Assembly (NCBI GenBank): GCA_023409615.1
Contig: JAEYRF010000092.1
Span: 1 to 18,438, forward strand
Direction: 5' to 3'
Length of the DNA stretch: 18,438 bases
DNA from: Bacillota bacterium
GTDB lineage: Bacteria > Bacillota > Clostridia > Acetivibrionales > DTU013
Positions 5,695 to 12,303 of the stretch are shown one piece after another. How positions within the stretch are numbered: the first letter of the stretch is position 1; each line of letters begins with the position of its first letter. The notes beneath the pieces were generated by a model that searched no databases, was not told where the DNA came from, and was given only the letters and a program-made list of their open reading frames with translations. The position numbers were made by a program, and so were the translations under genes.

Positions 5695-7845
5695 ATGGGT
5701 TTGACAGCTCAATCTACCGGAACTGCCTCACTGAGGGAAATGCAAGATATCCGGTTTAGCTCATCTGCAGATATCATCGCAGCACTTGCAGGTAACCCTA
5801 ATACAGGTAAAAGCACTGTATTCAATAGCCTTACAGGTTTGAAGCAGCATACCGGTAATTGGACAGGGAAAACAGTTGCCTGTGCACAAGGATTTTTTAA
5901 GTTTAATGATAAAAGCTTTATACTCGTCGACCTGCCGGGTACATATTCTTTGTTATCAAATTCAATGGAAGAAGAGGTTGCCAGGAATTTTATTTGCTTT
6001 AGTAATCCTAATGTTACTATTGTAGTTGTCGACGCAACCTGTCTGGAGAGAAACCTGAATCTTGTTCTGCAAATTCTCGAAATGACCGGCCAAGTTGTGG
6101 TGTGTGTCAATTTGATGGATGAAGCCCGCAGGAAGAAAATAACGATTAATCTAAAAAGGCTCAGCGAACTTCTGGGTGTACCTGTTGTCGGGACCAGTGC
6201 ACGCTCCGGAACAGGCCTGAACGAATTGATGGAGGCCGTGTATAAGGTGTCCCTTGGTGAGATTACCACTTCACCTATCAAACCCCAGTACGACCCTGCT
6301 ATTGAAAACCTGATTCAAGTGATTCAGGAGAGAATCAGGTCCCGGGTTGGGCAGAAGTTGGATGCCAGATGGGTCAGTCTGAAGCTGCTGGACAGAGACA
6401 AAGATATTTTGGATTCTATTGACAGTTTTCTTTGTAATGAAGAAACTAATTTGGGGACGAATTTGGGGACGTTTCTTGAAACTATTGAAAATCAGGGGAC
6501 GTTTCTTGACTTTTCCGATCAAAATCAGCTTCGCGACAGCATCGTATCTGCTATTGTAAAGCTTGCCAATGACATCAGCCGGCAAGTTGTATGCATAGAA
6601 AATAAAAAGTATCGTGAGCTGGATAGAAAGATTGACAACATATTAACCTCCAAAAAGTTCGGGATTCCTACGATGATCCTCCTGTTAGCTGTTATCTTCT
6701 GGATCACGCTTCGAGGTGCAAATATTCCTTCGGGAATTATCATGGATTTTCTTTTTGGTATTCAAGATAAGTTAACAGCCTTTTTCACTACAAATAATCT
6801 GCCGGACTGGCTCCACGGAGCTTTGGTTCTCGGGGTTTACAGGACCCTTGCCTGGGTAATTTCAGTGATGCTTCCGCCAATGGCAATCTTTTTTCCGCTG
6901 TTTACTCTGCTTGAGGATCTGGGATATTTACCGAGAGTCGCATTTAACCTGGACAACTTTTTTAAGAAAGCTTGTGCACATGGGAAACAGGCTCTTACCA
7001 TGTGTATGGGCTTCGGCTGCAATGCCGCGGGGGTTGTGGGCTGCAGGATTATTGATTCTCCCAGGGAGCGGCTTGTCGCGATCATCACAAACAACTTTGT
7101 CCCCTGTAACGGCCGCTTTCCAACATTGATTACCATAGCTTCCATATCCATCGCAGCCAGCGGCATACTTCAAGGACTCGTCGGAACTGCAGTCATTACC
7201 TGTGTCATTATTTTAGGAGTGATCACAACGCTCTTCATATCAAGGCTGCTTTCTAAAACCATCCTCAAAGGGCTGCCATCTTCTTTCACCCTGGAACTGC
7301 CTCCCTTCCGCAAGCCGCAAATCGGCAGGGTTTTGGTAAGATCCATGCTTGATCGGACTCTGTTTGTTCTTGGGCGAGCTGTTACGGTGGCTGCTCCTGC
7401 AGGTCTCTTTATTTGGCTTATGGCAAACATTGATATCAAAGGAATCACCCTGCTCGATTATGGTGCAGACTTTCTACAGCCGTTTGCAGCGCTGCTTGGT
7501 CTTGACGGCTATATATTAATGGCATTTATTCTTGGTCTTCCTGCCAATGAGATCGTCATGCCCATCATCCTAATGAGTTATATGGCCACAGGATCCATGA
7601 TTAAAATGGATAATCCTGCTGAATTAAGCGCCATTTTTACTGCCCATAGCTGGACCTGGCTGACATGTGTCAATACCATGCTGTTGAGCCTTATGCATTT
7701 CCCCTGTGCAACCACACTTCTAACAATAAAAAAGGAGACAAATAGCTGGAAGTGGACAATCACCTCCTTTATTGTCCCTACGATGGCAGGAATCATTATT
7801 ACTTTCGTCGTCGCACAAATTGCACGGCTCCTTGGTTCAGGCTGA
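5695..7845 (+). CDS. feoB: FeoB, GTP-driven ferrous iron transporter
   Basis: A 716-residue Fe2+ importer of the inner membrane. The N-terminal G domain has G1 GNPNTGKS (33-40), G3 DLPG (79-82), G4 NLMD (139-142) and G5 TSAR (168-171), followed by a helical spacer domain. The membrane part starts near residue 323 and has two gate-like repeats; conserved cysteine motifs GFGCN (440-444) and NNFVPCNGRFP (467-477) are present. The start is supported by GGAGGAA. It is cotranscribed with feoA. An oddity lies in the spacer: residues about 252-271 (NLGTNLGTFLETIENQGTFL) are encoded by an AT-rich stretch with repeated GGGGACG units that looks like an in-frame REP-type insertion. All catalytic motifs are intact and the frame continues, so the protein is probably functional. 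The N terminus is about 25 residues longer than minimal FeoB. Confidence 0.96.
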   Translation: MGLTAQSTGTASLREMQDIRFSSSADIIAALAGNPNTGKSTVFNSLTGLKQHTGNWTGKTVACAQGFFKFNDKSFILVDLPGTYSLLSNSMEEEVARNFICFSNPNVTIVVVDATCLERNLNLVLQILEMTGQVVVCVNLMDEARRKKITINLKRLSELLGVPVVGTSARSGTGLNELMEAVYKVSLGEITTSPIKPQYDPAIENLIQVIQERIRSRVGQKLDARWVSLKLLDRDKDILDSIDSFLCNEETNLGTNLGTFLETIENQGTFLDFSDQNQLRDSIVSAIVKLANDISRQVVCIENKKYRELDRKIDNILTSKKFGIPTMILLLAVIFWITLRGANIPSGIIMDFLFGIQDKLTAFFTTNNLPDWLHGALVLGVYRTLAWVISVMLPPMAIFFPLFTLLEDLGYLPRVAFNLDNFFKKACAHGKQALTMCMGFGCNAAGVVGCRIIDSPRERLVAIITNNFVPCNGRFPTLITIASISIAASGILQGLVGTAVITCVIILGVITTLFISRLLSKTILKGLPSSFTLELPPFRKPQIGRVLVRSMLDRTLFVLGRAVTVAAPAGLFIWLMANIDIKGITLLDYGADFLQPFAALLGLDGYILMAFILGLPANEIVMPIILMSYMATGSMIKMDNPAELSAIFTAHSWTWLTCVNTMLLSLMHFPCATTLLTIKKETNSWKWTITSFIVPTMAGIIITFVVAQIARLLGSG
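6448..6510 (+). repeat. REP-like GGGGACG repeats inside feoB
   Basis: AATTTGGGGACG occurs twice in tandem (6448-6459, 6460-6471). GGGGACGTTTCTTGA occurs at 6465-6479 and again at 6495-6509. AAGAAAC at 6440-6446 is the inverted complement of the GTTTCTT part at 6471-6477. This resembles the GGGGAC...TTCTT repeats (REP-like) scattered in many clostridial genomes, here read in frame. The repeats are certain; the REP assignment is from memory of such families. Confidence 0.6.
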
Positions 7846-7907
7846 GCACAGCACATTCATTTCTTACCAGTGCTGCCAGCAGCGATATTAATTCGTCTAT
7901 AGTGAAG

Positions 7908-8822
7908 TTAATGTTTCTGTAATATTCTTAAATAGTGGCTGGCTTCACGCAGCACATGGTCGCCAAGAAGCGGAACCATAATCGATTTTATCTTACACTC
8001 GATCATTCCCTTTGTCCCCGCTGCTTTGAAGCCTTTCAGTTGCTTCACCGCCTTCAGACTTTCACTGGTCACGCCGGAAAGCAGCGCTGTCTGTTCGGTT
8101 ACAGCAATAGCCTTCTTTGTGAGTTCATCAAACTCATTGCCAAATTCATTCGCCTTATTGATCAGTTCATCTTCTGTTGGATCCAGCAATCCTCTGATGA
8201 ACTTAGAATGTTCTGCCATAATCCTGTTCCAGAACACTTCCTGTTCCGCAAGATCAGCGGCTGTATTCATACTTTCCCTGTTCTGCAGTCTGATTAGCAT
8301 ACTGACAAAGAATTTAGCCTCCCGCAGTATATGGTCAATAAGAAGCGGGTAGTTTACTGTAAAGAGTCTGCAGGCAAGTACATCATTTAATATCCTTGTC
8401 TTGTATTGAATCAACGCATTAGTTAACATAATTGCCTTTTGATTCAGCATAAATACCCTTTGCTCCAGCATAGGCATATACGCCGGTCCTGCACCACCAG
8501 CAAGCCCTACTTCCGCCTGAGTCAGAGCGGAATTGAGCTGTATCCCTGTATAAAACTGCGAGATCTGTTCTGCATTTTGTGTATATTGAGTTACAAATTC
8601 TCCTGATTGGATCGCACCAGAACTGACAACTCCGTTTGCTAAAGGAATAACTTCAGCTAGAAATAATTCATATTGGTTTTTAAAATTTTCTGCCTCCTGT
8701 GCCAGATGAGTATCCTTACAAGTGAATCCGGCCTCAAGGAAAAAGGAATGTTCCTTAAAGATTCTTCCAAAAAAGAGGTCAAGCTCTAGTGATAAGCGGA
8801 TATATTCTTCTCTTGATAACAT
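7908..8822 (-). CDS. DUF2935 ferritin-like (predicted metal-binding) protein
   Basis: A 304-residue soluble, all-helical protein that I assign to DUF2935, a family of two repeated ferritin-like helical bundles found mainly in Bacillus and Clostridia. Repeated His/Glu helices support this: KEHSFFLEAG near the N terminus, DHILREAKFF in the middle, AEHSKFIRGLLDPTE after it, and DHVLREASHYL at the C terminus. These H-x(3-4)-E pairs are likely metal ligands. The biological function is unknown. It is convergent with feoB, 62 nt away, which makes a link to iron plausible but unproven. Start choice: the open frame reaches an ATG at 8837, but GAGGAG (8835-8830) overlaps that codon and sits 7 nt before the ATG at 8822, which is preferred. 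A Fur-box-like dyad lies just upstream. Confidence 0.82.
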   Translation of the reverse strand: MLSREEYIRLSLELDLFFGRIFKEHSFFLEAGFTCKDTHLAQEAENFKNQYELFLAEVIPLANGVVSSGAIQSGEFVTQYTQNAEQISQFYTGIQLNSALTQAEVGLAGGAGPAYMPMLEQRVFMLNQKAIMLTNALIQYKTRILNDVLACRLFTVNYPLLIDHILREAKFFVSMLIRLQNRESMNTAADLAEQEVFWNRIMAEHSKFIRGLLDPTEDELINKANEFGNEFDELTKKAIAVTEQTALLSGVTSESLKAVKQLKGFKAAGTKGMIECKIKSIMVPLLGDHVLREASHYLRILQKH

Positions 8823-8839
8823 AATTCCACTCCTCATTC

Positions 8840-8856
8840 ATTATTATCATAATAAT
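8840..8856. promoter_or_regulatory. AT-rich dyad upstream of the DUF2935 gene
   Basis: ATTATTAT-C-ATAATAAT is a perfect dyad with 8-bp arms, 18 bp before the start codon of the DUF2935 gene. It is similar in character to the AATAATATTATT dyad in front of feoAB and to Fur-type boxes (GATAAT units), so metal-responsive repression is possible. AT-rich dyads arise easily by chance. Confidence 0.35.
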
Positions 8857-8935
8857 AAAGTGTGTTATTATGTTATGTTTGGATTTTGCAAAGGGTTACA
8901 TAAAGAGTTGCAAAGATGCTTTCACGAACCTGTTG

Positions 8936-9661
8936 TCACACTGAGAATATCTGCTCCAGAGGGAGTTCCAGACCTTTAAAGAAAACAGATAGTGCTGTAT
9001 CTCCTCCTTTATATGTACGGTAATCCTTAATGTCTTTTTCTTCACCGAAAAAGTACACATATATCTCATGGTTGAAAGGATTTACAACCCAGTATTCACG
9101 CACTCCGCTCTGAAGATAGAGATCCAGCTTCTTGAGCATATCCTTACGCCTTGTGCTCTCGGAAAGCACTTCCGCAACCAGACTAGGTACACCCATATAC
9201 CTGCCTTTTTCATTAACATTTTCCGTATCACAGATTACAATAATATCAGGCTGTACCACGTTTCTATTATCTTCCTTAACCAAAGTCACATCAAACGGTG
9301 CTGTAAGCGCTCTGCATTTTTTACCTTTAAACCACTGATACATTTGATTAGACATTTCCATGATAATATTTTGATGATCGTAAGTCGGCGATGCCAGCAG
9401 ATAAACCTCTCCATCAATATATTCATACCTGTTTTCACTGTCTTGCGAAAGCATAATGAATTCTTCGTAGCTGATTTTCTGTTTTTCTGTTTTATAGCTC
9501 TTCGCCATTTCTTTCACATGGGAATCTGCCTCATTTTCTTCTTTGTAAGCTTTAATCACCACTGTTCTCTTTCCGTTTCTGGTAACAATGATGTCTTCAA
9601 AAAATGCAAATTTCATATATTGTCCGAAATTATTCTGGGCTTCTGTCGATGTAACCTCCAT
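8936..9661 (-). CDS. Phd/YefM antitoxin-like domain fused to Uma2-family nuclease domain
   Basis: A 241-residue protein in two parts. Residues 1-40 read like a Phd/YefM antitoxin N terminus (MEVTSTEAQNNFGQYMKFAF, then a DIIVTRNGKRTVVI strand pair), the part that binds DNA in that family. After a charged linker, residues about 64-240 match the Uma2 (DUF820) PD-(D/E)XK-like domain: YEYIDGEVYLLASPTYDHQ (80-97), QPDIIVICD with D139, VAEVLSEST with E164, K173/K177/K178, and GVREYWVVNP (186-195). Uma2 proteins are widespread putative nucleases of unclear role. The open frame extends to an ATG at 9688, but GGAGG lies 8 nt before the ATG at 9661, so that start is used. Two identical palindromes overlap its promoter, suggesting autoregulation by its own N-terminal domain. 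Confidence 0.85.
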   Translation of the reverse strand: MEVTSTEAQNNFGQYMKFAFFEDIIVTRNGKRTVVIKAYKEENEADSHVKEMAKSYKTEKQKISYEEFIMLSQDSENRYEYIDGEVYLLASPTYDHQNIIMEMSNQMYQWFKGKKCRALTAPFDVTLVKEDNRNVVQPDIIVICDTENVNEKGRYMGVPSLVAEVLSESTRRKDMLKKLDLYLQSGVREYWVVNPFNHEIYVYFFGEEKDIKDYRTYKGGDTALSVFFKGLELPLEQIFSV

Positions 9662-9709
9662 AATATCAACCTCCGTAATCTCTATCATTCTAAAATTTCT
9701 ATAAAGTAA

Positions 9710-9742
9710 TATTAGCTAATAAATTATATTAGCTAATATAAT
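9710..9742. promoter_or_regulatory. Two-copy palindromic operator of the Phd-Uma2 gene
   Basis: The 12-bp palindrome TATTAGCTAATA occurs at 9710-9721 and 9727-9738. The second copy extends to a perfect 20-bp palindrome (9723-9742). Their centres are 17 bp apart. They cover the predicted -10 edge, +1 and early transcribed region of the gene at 8936-9661. Paired palindromes at this position are typical of Phd/YefM-type autoregulation. Confidence 0.75.
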
Positions 9743-9769
9743 AATACTTTATTTTGCATTTTCTGTCAA
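9741..9769 (-). promoter_or_regulatory. Predicted sigma-A promoter of the Phd-Uma2 gene
   Basis: On the - strand a consensus TTGACA (9769-9764) is followed after exactly 17 bp by TATTAT (9746-9741). Transcription would start near 9734, inside the second operator palindrome, giving a leader of about 75 nt. Confidence 0.75.
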
Positions 9770-9816
9770 GAGCATTATCGTAGCCTTTACATTGCCGCAG
9801 CCTCAATATCTTGCAT

Positions 9817-10965
9817 TCACCTTTGCTTAATTCTTGCATCAAGGATATTACCCTTGTACATAGTCTTAAATGAAATCTTTATGTTAAAGGTCTTTTCATA
9901 CAACTTGATCCGCTGGAGTTCACGTTCTGCCACAATGGATACCGCAATGCCGGACTTCCCGCTCCTGCCCGTTCTGCCCACCCGGTGCAGATAATCTCCC
10001 GGTTTCTCAGGTGCATTCAAACTGAATATATGTGTGACCCCTTCAATATCAAGACCTCTGGATGCAATATCGGAGGCAATCAGCAGCTTCACCTTCCCTG
10101 CTCTGAAGCCCTCCAATGCCTTTTTCCTCTCTTCCTTCCGGTTTGTCCCATGGATATTTTCTGCGGCAAAGCCATGATGCTTTAGTTTCTCTGTGACCAG
10201 GACCGCTTCCTCAATCCCGCTGGTAAATACAATAGCCTTTTGTGGATCCAATATCCGAACAACCTTCCTGAGCACATCAAACTTTTCTCTTTGTTCACTC
10301 AAAAAACAAATATGCTCAATAGTATCCGGGACGGACAATTTCGCCTCTTCTCTGATTACCCTTGGATCCTTCATTATTTCCTTTCCCCAGGCTTCTGTCT
10401 CCCTGGATATGGATGCAGAGAACATCAGTAGCTGCCTGTCGCGCATGGTACTTTTGACGACCGCTCCGACATTTTTCATGTCATTAAATAGTCTGTCGGC
10501 CTCATCAAGGATAATCGTCCTGATGGTATGCGCTGATATCTTCTTTTTTTGGATCAATTCCAGAATTCTGCCAGGTGAACCCACAATAACATGTGGTTTC
10601 TCCTTGAGCTTAACTATTTGCCTGTCTATGTTCACATTCCCAATAATAGGGGCTGAAGTCACCTTGACATCAGAATTCTGCGACAGATGCTCTATAACCC
10701 GCTGCACCTGTATAGCAAGTTCATGAGTCGGTACAAGAACTATTGCCTGCATCTCCCTTAGTGAAACATCAATTTTTTTATATAGAGGAAGCAGAAATGC
10801 CAGAGTCTTTCCCGTTCCTGTCTCTGATTGAACGATTAGATCACTGTTTTTCAACATCTCGGGAATAACTCGCCTCTGGACCGGCGTAGGAGTTGTAATG
10901 TTCTCCTTCTCCAGCGCATTCAGAAGTGAAGGGTCCATATTTAATTCCTCAAACAGCTTAATCAT
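9817..10965 (-). CDS. DEAD-box ATP-dependent RNA helicase
   Basis: A 382-residue RNA helicase consisting of the two RecA-like core domains only. Motifs in order: Q motif TPTPVQ (25-30), Walker A SETGTGKT (47-54), Ia PTHELA (79-84), Ib SPGR (130-133), II DEAD (154-157), III SAS (183-185), IV IVFTSG (245-250), V ASDIASRGLDI (298-308) and VI HRVGRTGR (327-334). Such proteins remodel RNA in ribosome assembly, decay or cold adaptation. There is no C-terminal RNA-binding extension (DbpA or CsdA type), so the specific role is open. Motif III is SAS rather than SAT, and GN replaces the usual GG in the segment after Ia. Start choice: the frame opens at 10992, but AAGGAG lies 6 nt before the ATG at 10965. 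It stands alone on this strand. Confidence 0.94.
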   Translation of the reverse strand: MIKLFEELNMDPSLLNALEKENITTPTPVQRRVIPEMLKNSDLIVQSETGTGKTLAFLLPLYKKIDVSLREMQAIVLVPTHELAIQVQRVIEHLSQNSDVKVTSAPIIGNVNIDRQIVKLKEKPHVIVGSPGRILELIQKKKISAHTIRTIILDEADRLFNDMKNVGAVVKSTMRDRQLLMFSASISRETEAWGKEIMKDPRVIREEAKLSVPDTIEHICFLSEQREKFDVLRKVVRILDPQKAIVFTSGIEEAVLVTEKLKHHGFAAENIHGTNRKEERKKALEGFRAGKVKLLIASDIASRGLDIEGVTHIFSLNAPEKPGDYLHRVGRTGRSGKSGIAVSIVAERELQRIKLYEKTFNIKISFKTMYKGNILDARIKQR

Positions 10966-11034
10966 TGCAGTCTCCTTTTGCATATTTATCATTCATATTT
11001 CCGTGAACTTCACACTTTTATCCATATGAAGCAT

Positions 11035-11062
11035 ATTATATCATGATTTATCATGATATAAT
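11035..11062. promoter_or_regulatory. Long dyad in the helicase promoter region
   Basis: ATTATATCATGAT and ATCATGATATAAT are perfect 13-bp inverted arms separated by two T bases. TATAAT on the - strand (11040-11035) lies at the edge nearest the helicase gene and could be its -10 box, although no good -35 is seen. The dyad may be an operator. As RNA it could not form a normal hairpin without opening the centre. Confidence 0.5.
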
Positions 11063-11131
11063 TGCGCATGTGCATTTTTGCATATTCTTTACAGGCAAAA
11101 ATATTGCACGCGCATAAATTCCGCCGGAGGC

Positions 11132-11163
11132 ATATAATATCCTCGTAGGCGAGGATATTATAT
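11132..11163. repeat. Perfect 14-bp stem-loop, function unknown
   Basis: ATATAATATCCTCG and CGAGGATATTATAT are perfect inverted arms around a TAGG loop. Neither strand shows a T-run after the stem, so it is not a standard intrinsic terminator. It lies between the divergent helicase and Cys-rich protein genes, 78 bp upstream of the latter. It could be an operator, an RNA hairpin or a mobile-element remnant. A TATAAT at 11210-11215 downstream, without a good -35, may be the -10 of the + strand genes. Confidence 0.55.
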
Positions 11164-11241
11164 CTCAAAAGTAATGTCGACACATCTTTTATTTTGTCTC
11201 AGGATAGACTATAATTAAAGTAATGGGATGAGGTGACCACA

Positions 11242-11430
11242 ATGGACTTTTGCAAATGCGGATCTATAATGATTAAAGGAGAATGTACAAATCAACACTG
11301 CCCTGACAAAGACCAGAAAAGTAAGGAATGGGTTATTGACGGACGCGGGATGAATTTTGAAAAACCCTTATCATACGAAGAGGCCGCCGGGCAGGCAAGA
11401 AGACTTAACATGAAGGACAAAAACAAGTAA
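11242..11430 (+). CDS. Small Cys-rich (zinc-ribbon-like) hypothetical protein
   Basis: A 62-residue protein I do not recognise as a named family. Its N terminus has four cysteines in a C4-x-C6-x8-C15-x4-C20 pattern with C6-Gly and C20-Pro, which looks like a small zinc-binding knuckle. The rest is charged and helical (LSYEEAAGQARRLNMKDKNK). There is no signal peptide or membrane segment. The frame opens at a GTG at 11233. However, GAGGTG (11231-11235) is a ribosome site about 6 nt before the ATG at 11242, so I use that ATG. It is followed after 19 nt by a pentapeptide-repeat gene on the same strand and is probably co-transcribed with it. Function unknown; binding of zinc, RNA or a partner protein is only a guess. 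Confidence 0.75.
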   Translation: MDFCKCGSIMIKGECTNQHCPDKDQKSKEWVIDGRGMNFEKPLSYEEAAGQARRLNMKDKNK

Positions 11431-11449
11431 TTGTCAGAGAGGCATTGGT

Positions 11450-12037
11450 TTGACAGAACAAATATTAGGTCAAAAAGAGAATGATGGTATAGTTTTTACT
11501 CAGGCCAAAGTTATTGACCGGGATATCTCCAATAGAGAATTCATAAAATGTCAATTTAATAACTGTGATTTTTCAAATTCAAATTTTTCCCTCACATTTT
11601 TTGAAGATTGCATATTTAAGGAATCTAACCTGAGTTTAGCTCAATTCAAAGATGCAAAGTTAAGAAATGTCAGGTTTGATAGCTGTAAATTATTGGGCAT
11701 ATCGTTTGCTCTGATTGATAAATTCATTGTTGACATCGCATTTAAAGACTGTTTAATTCAGGATTGCAATTTTTCTGATCTGAAACTAAGGAAAAGTGCG
11801 TTTCAACAATGCAGAATCCTTGACAGCGACTTCATTAGTACTGATTTATCGGAATGCGATTTCACCTATTCGATTTTATCTGGCACTAAATTCAACAACT
11901 CCGATTTGTCCTATGCAGACTTCTCTTTCGCCAAAGAATACTCAATCAATCCGACAAATAACAAAATCACTAAGATGATTATCACACTGCCTGATGCCAT
12001 ATCCTTCTTGAAATATTTCGATTTGATTATAAAGTAA
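11450..12037 (+). CDS. Pentapeptide-repeat protein (Qnr/McbG-like fold)
   Basis: A 195-residue protein made mainly of pentapeptide repeats (A/S/C-D/N-L/F-x-x) from about residue 25 to 165, for example CQFNNCDFSNSNF, ESNLSLAQFKDAKL, CNFSDLKLRKSAF and NNSDLSYADFSFA. This predicts a right-handed quadrilateral beta-helix. The C terminus (INPTNNKITKMIITLPDAISFLKYFDLIIK region) is the capping segment seen in many Bacillota members. Some relatives (Qnr, MfpA, McbG) mimic DNA and protect gyrase, but most have no known role, so a resistance function is not claimed. The start is a TTG at 11450 preceded at 7 nt by AGAGAGG (11436-11442). It is the second gene after the small Cys-rich protein, and no terminator is seen before the next gene. 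Confidence 0.9.
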   Translation: MTEQILGQKENDGIVFTQAKVIDRDISNREFIKCQFNNCDFSNSNFSLTFFEDCIFKESNLSLAQFKDAKLRNVRFDSCKLLGISFALIDKFIVDIAFKDCLIQDCNFSDLKLRKSAFQQCRILDSDFISTDLSECDFTYSILSGTKFNNSDLSYADFSFAKEYSINPTNNKITKMIITLPDAISFLKYFDLIIK

Positions 12038-12062
12038 ATATTAAAGATCCTCGTTCATTGTA

Positions 12063-12092
12063 TTGAGCTGATAGTTATGGTAAGATTGTAAT
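12063..12092 (+). promoter_or_regulatory. Possible promoter of the MASE3-SpoIIE locus
   Basis: TTGAGC (12063-12068) and TGTAAT (12087-12092) are 18 bp apart, 28 bp before the ATG at 12121. The match to sigma-A consensus is moderate. Confidence 0.35.
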
Positions 12093-12120
12093 AAAAATGC
12101 GCTTTGAAGGAAGTATAATC

Positions 12121-12303
12121 ATGAGTGTTGCTACTTACCTGGCTTGGCACAATCTGTTTGAACTAAGCGGAGTTGTTGCGTGCATTGCTATTTTTCTCAT
12201 ATCCTATTACACTTATGATCAGAAAAAAAATTTGCGAGTAATTTTACTGGGCACTTTTATGCTTTTAACAGGCATCCTCGATGTATTTCATTTATTATGC
12301 TGA
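12121..12303 (+). pseudogene. N-terminal MASE3 sensor fragment of a broken gene
   Basis: Sixty residues with two membrane segments matching the first part of a MASE3 membrane sensor domain: HNLFELSGVVACIAIFLIS, then LRVILLGTFMLLTGILDVFHLLC, where the family continues DLLHTLAYKGM. It stops at TGA 12301-12303. The next frame resumes with the last part of MASE3, so roughly 100 residues of the domain are missing and the frame has shifted. The junction carries the tandem repeat TGCTGATGCTGAT, which could mark a deletion between short repeats. The ATG at 12121 has AAGGAAG 7 nt upstream; an ATG at 12097 lacks a site. The stop overlaps a downstream ATG (TGATG), so coupled reinitiation of the second part is possible. 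Confidence 0.7.

Noticed and set aside
7846..7907. GTGCTGCCAGCAGC in the feoB/DUF2935 convergent gap as a terminator.
   Set aside because: The stem leaves almost no loop and there is no T-run; no terminator could be supported here.
9068..9709. Long + strand open frame opposite the Phd-Uma2 gene.
   Set aside because: It is a shadow on the opposite strand of a clear conserved domain and has no ribosome site or recognisable domain.
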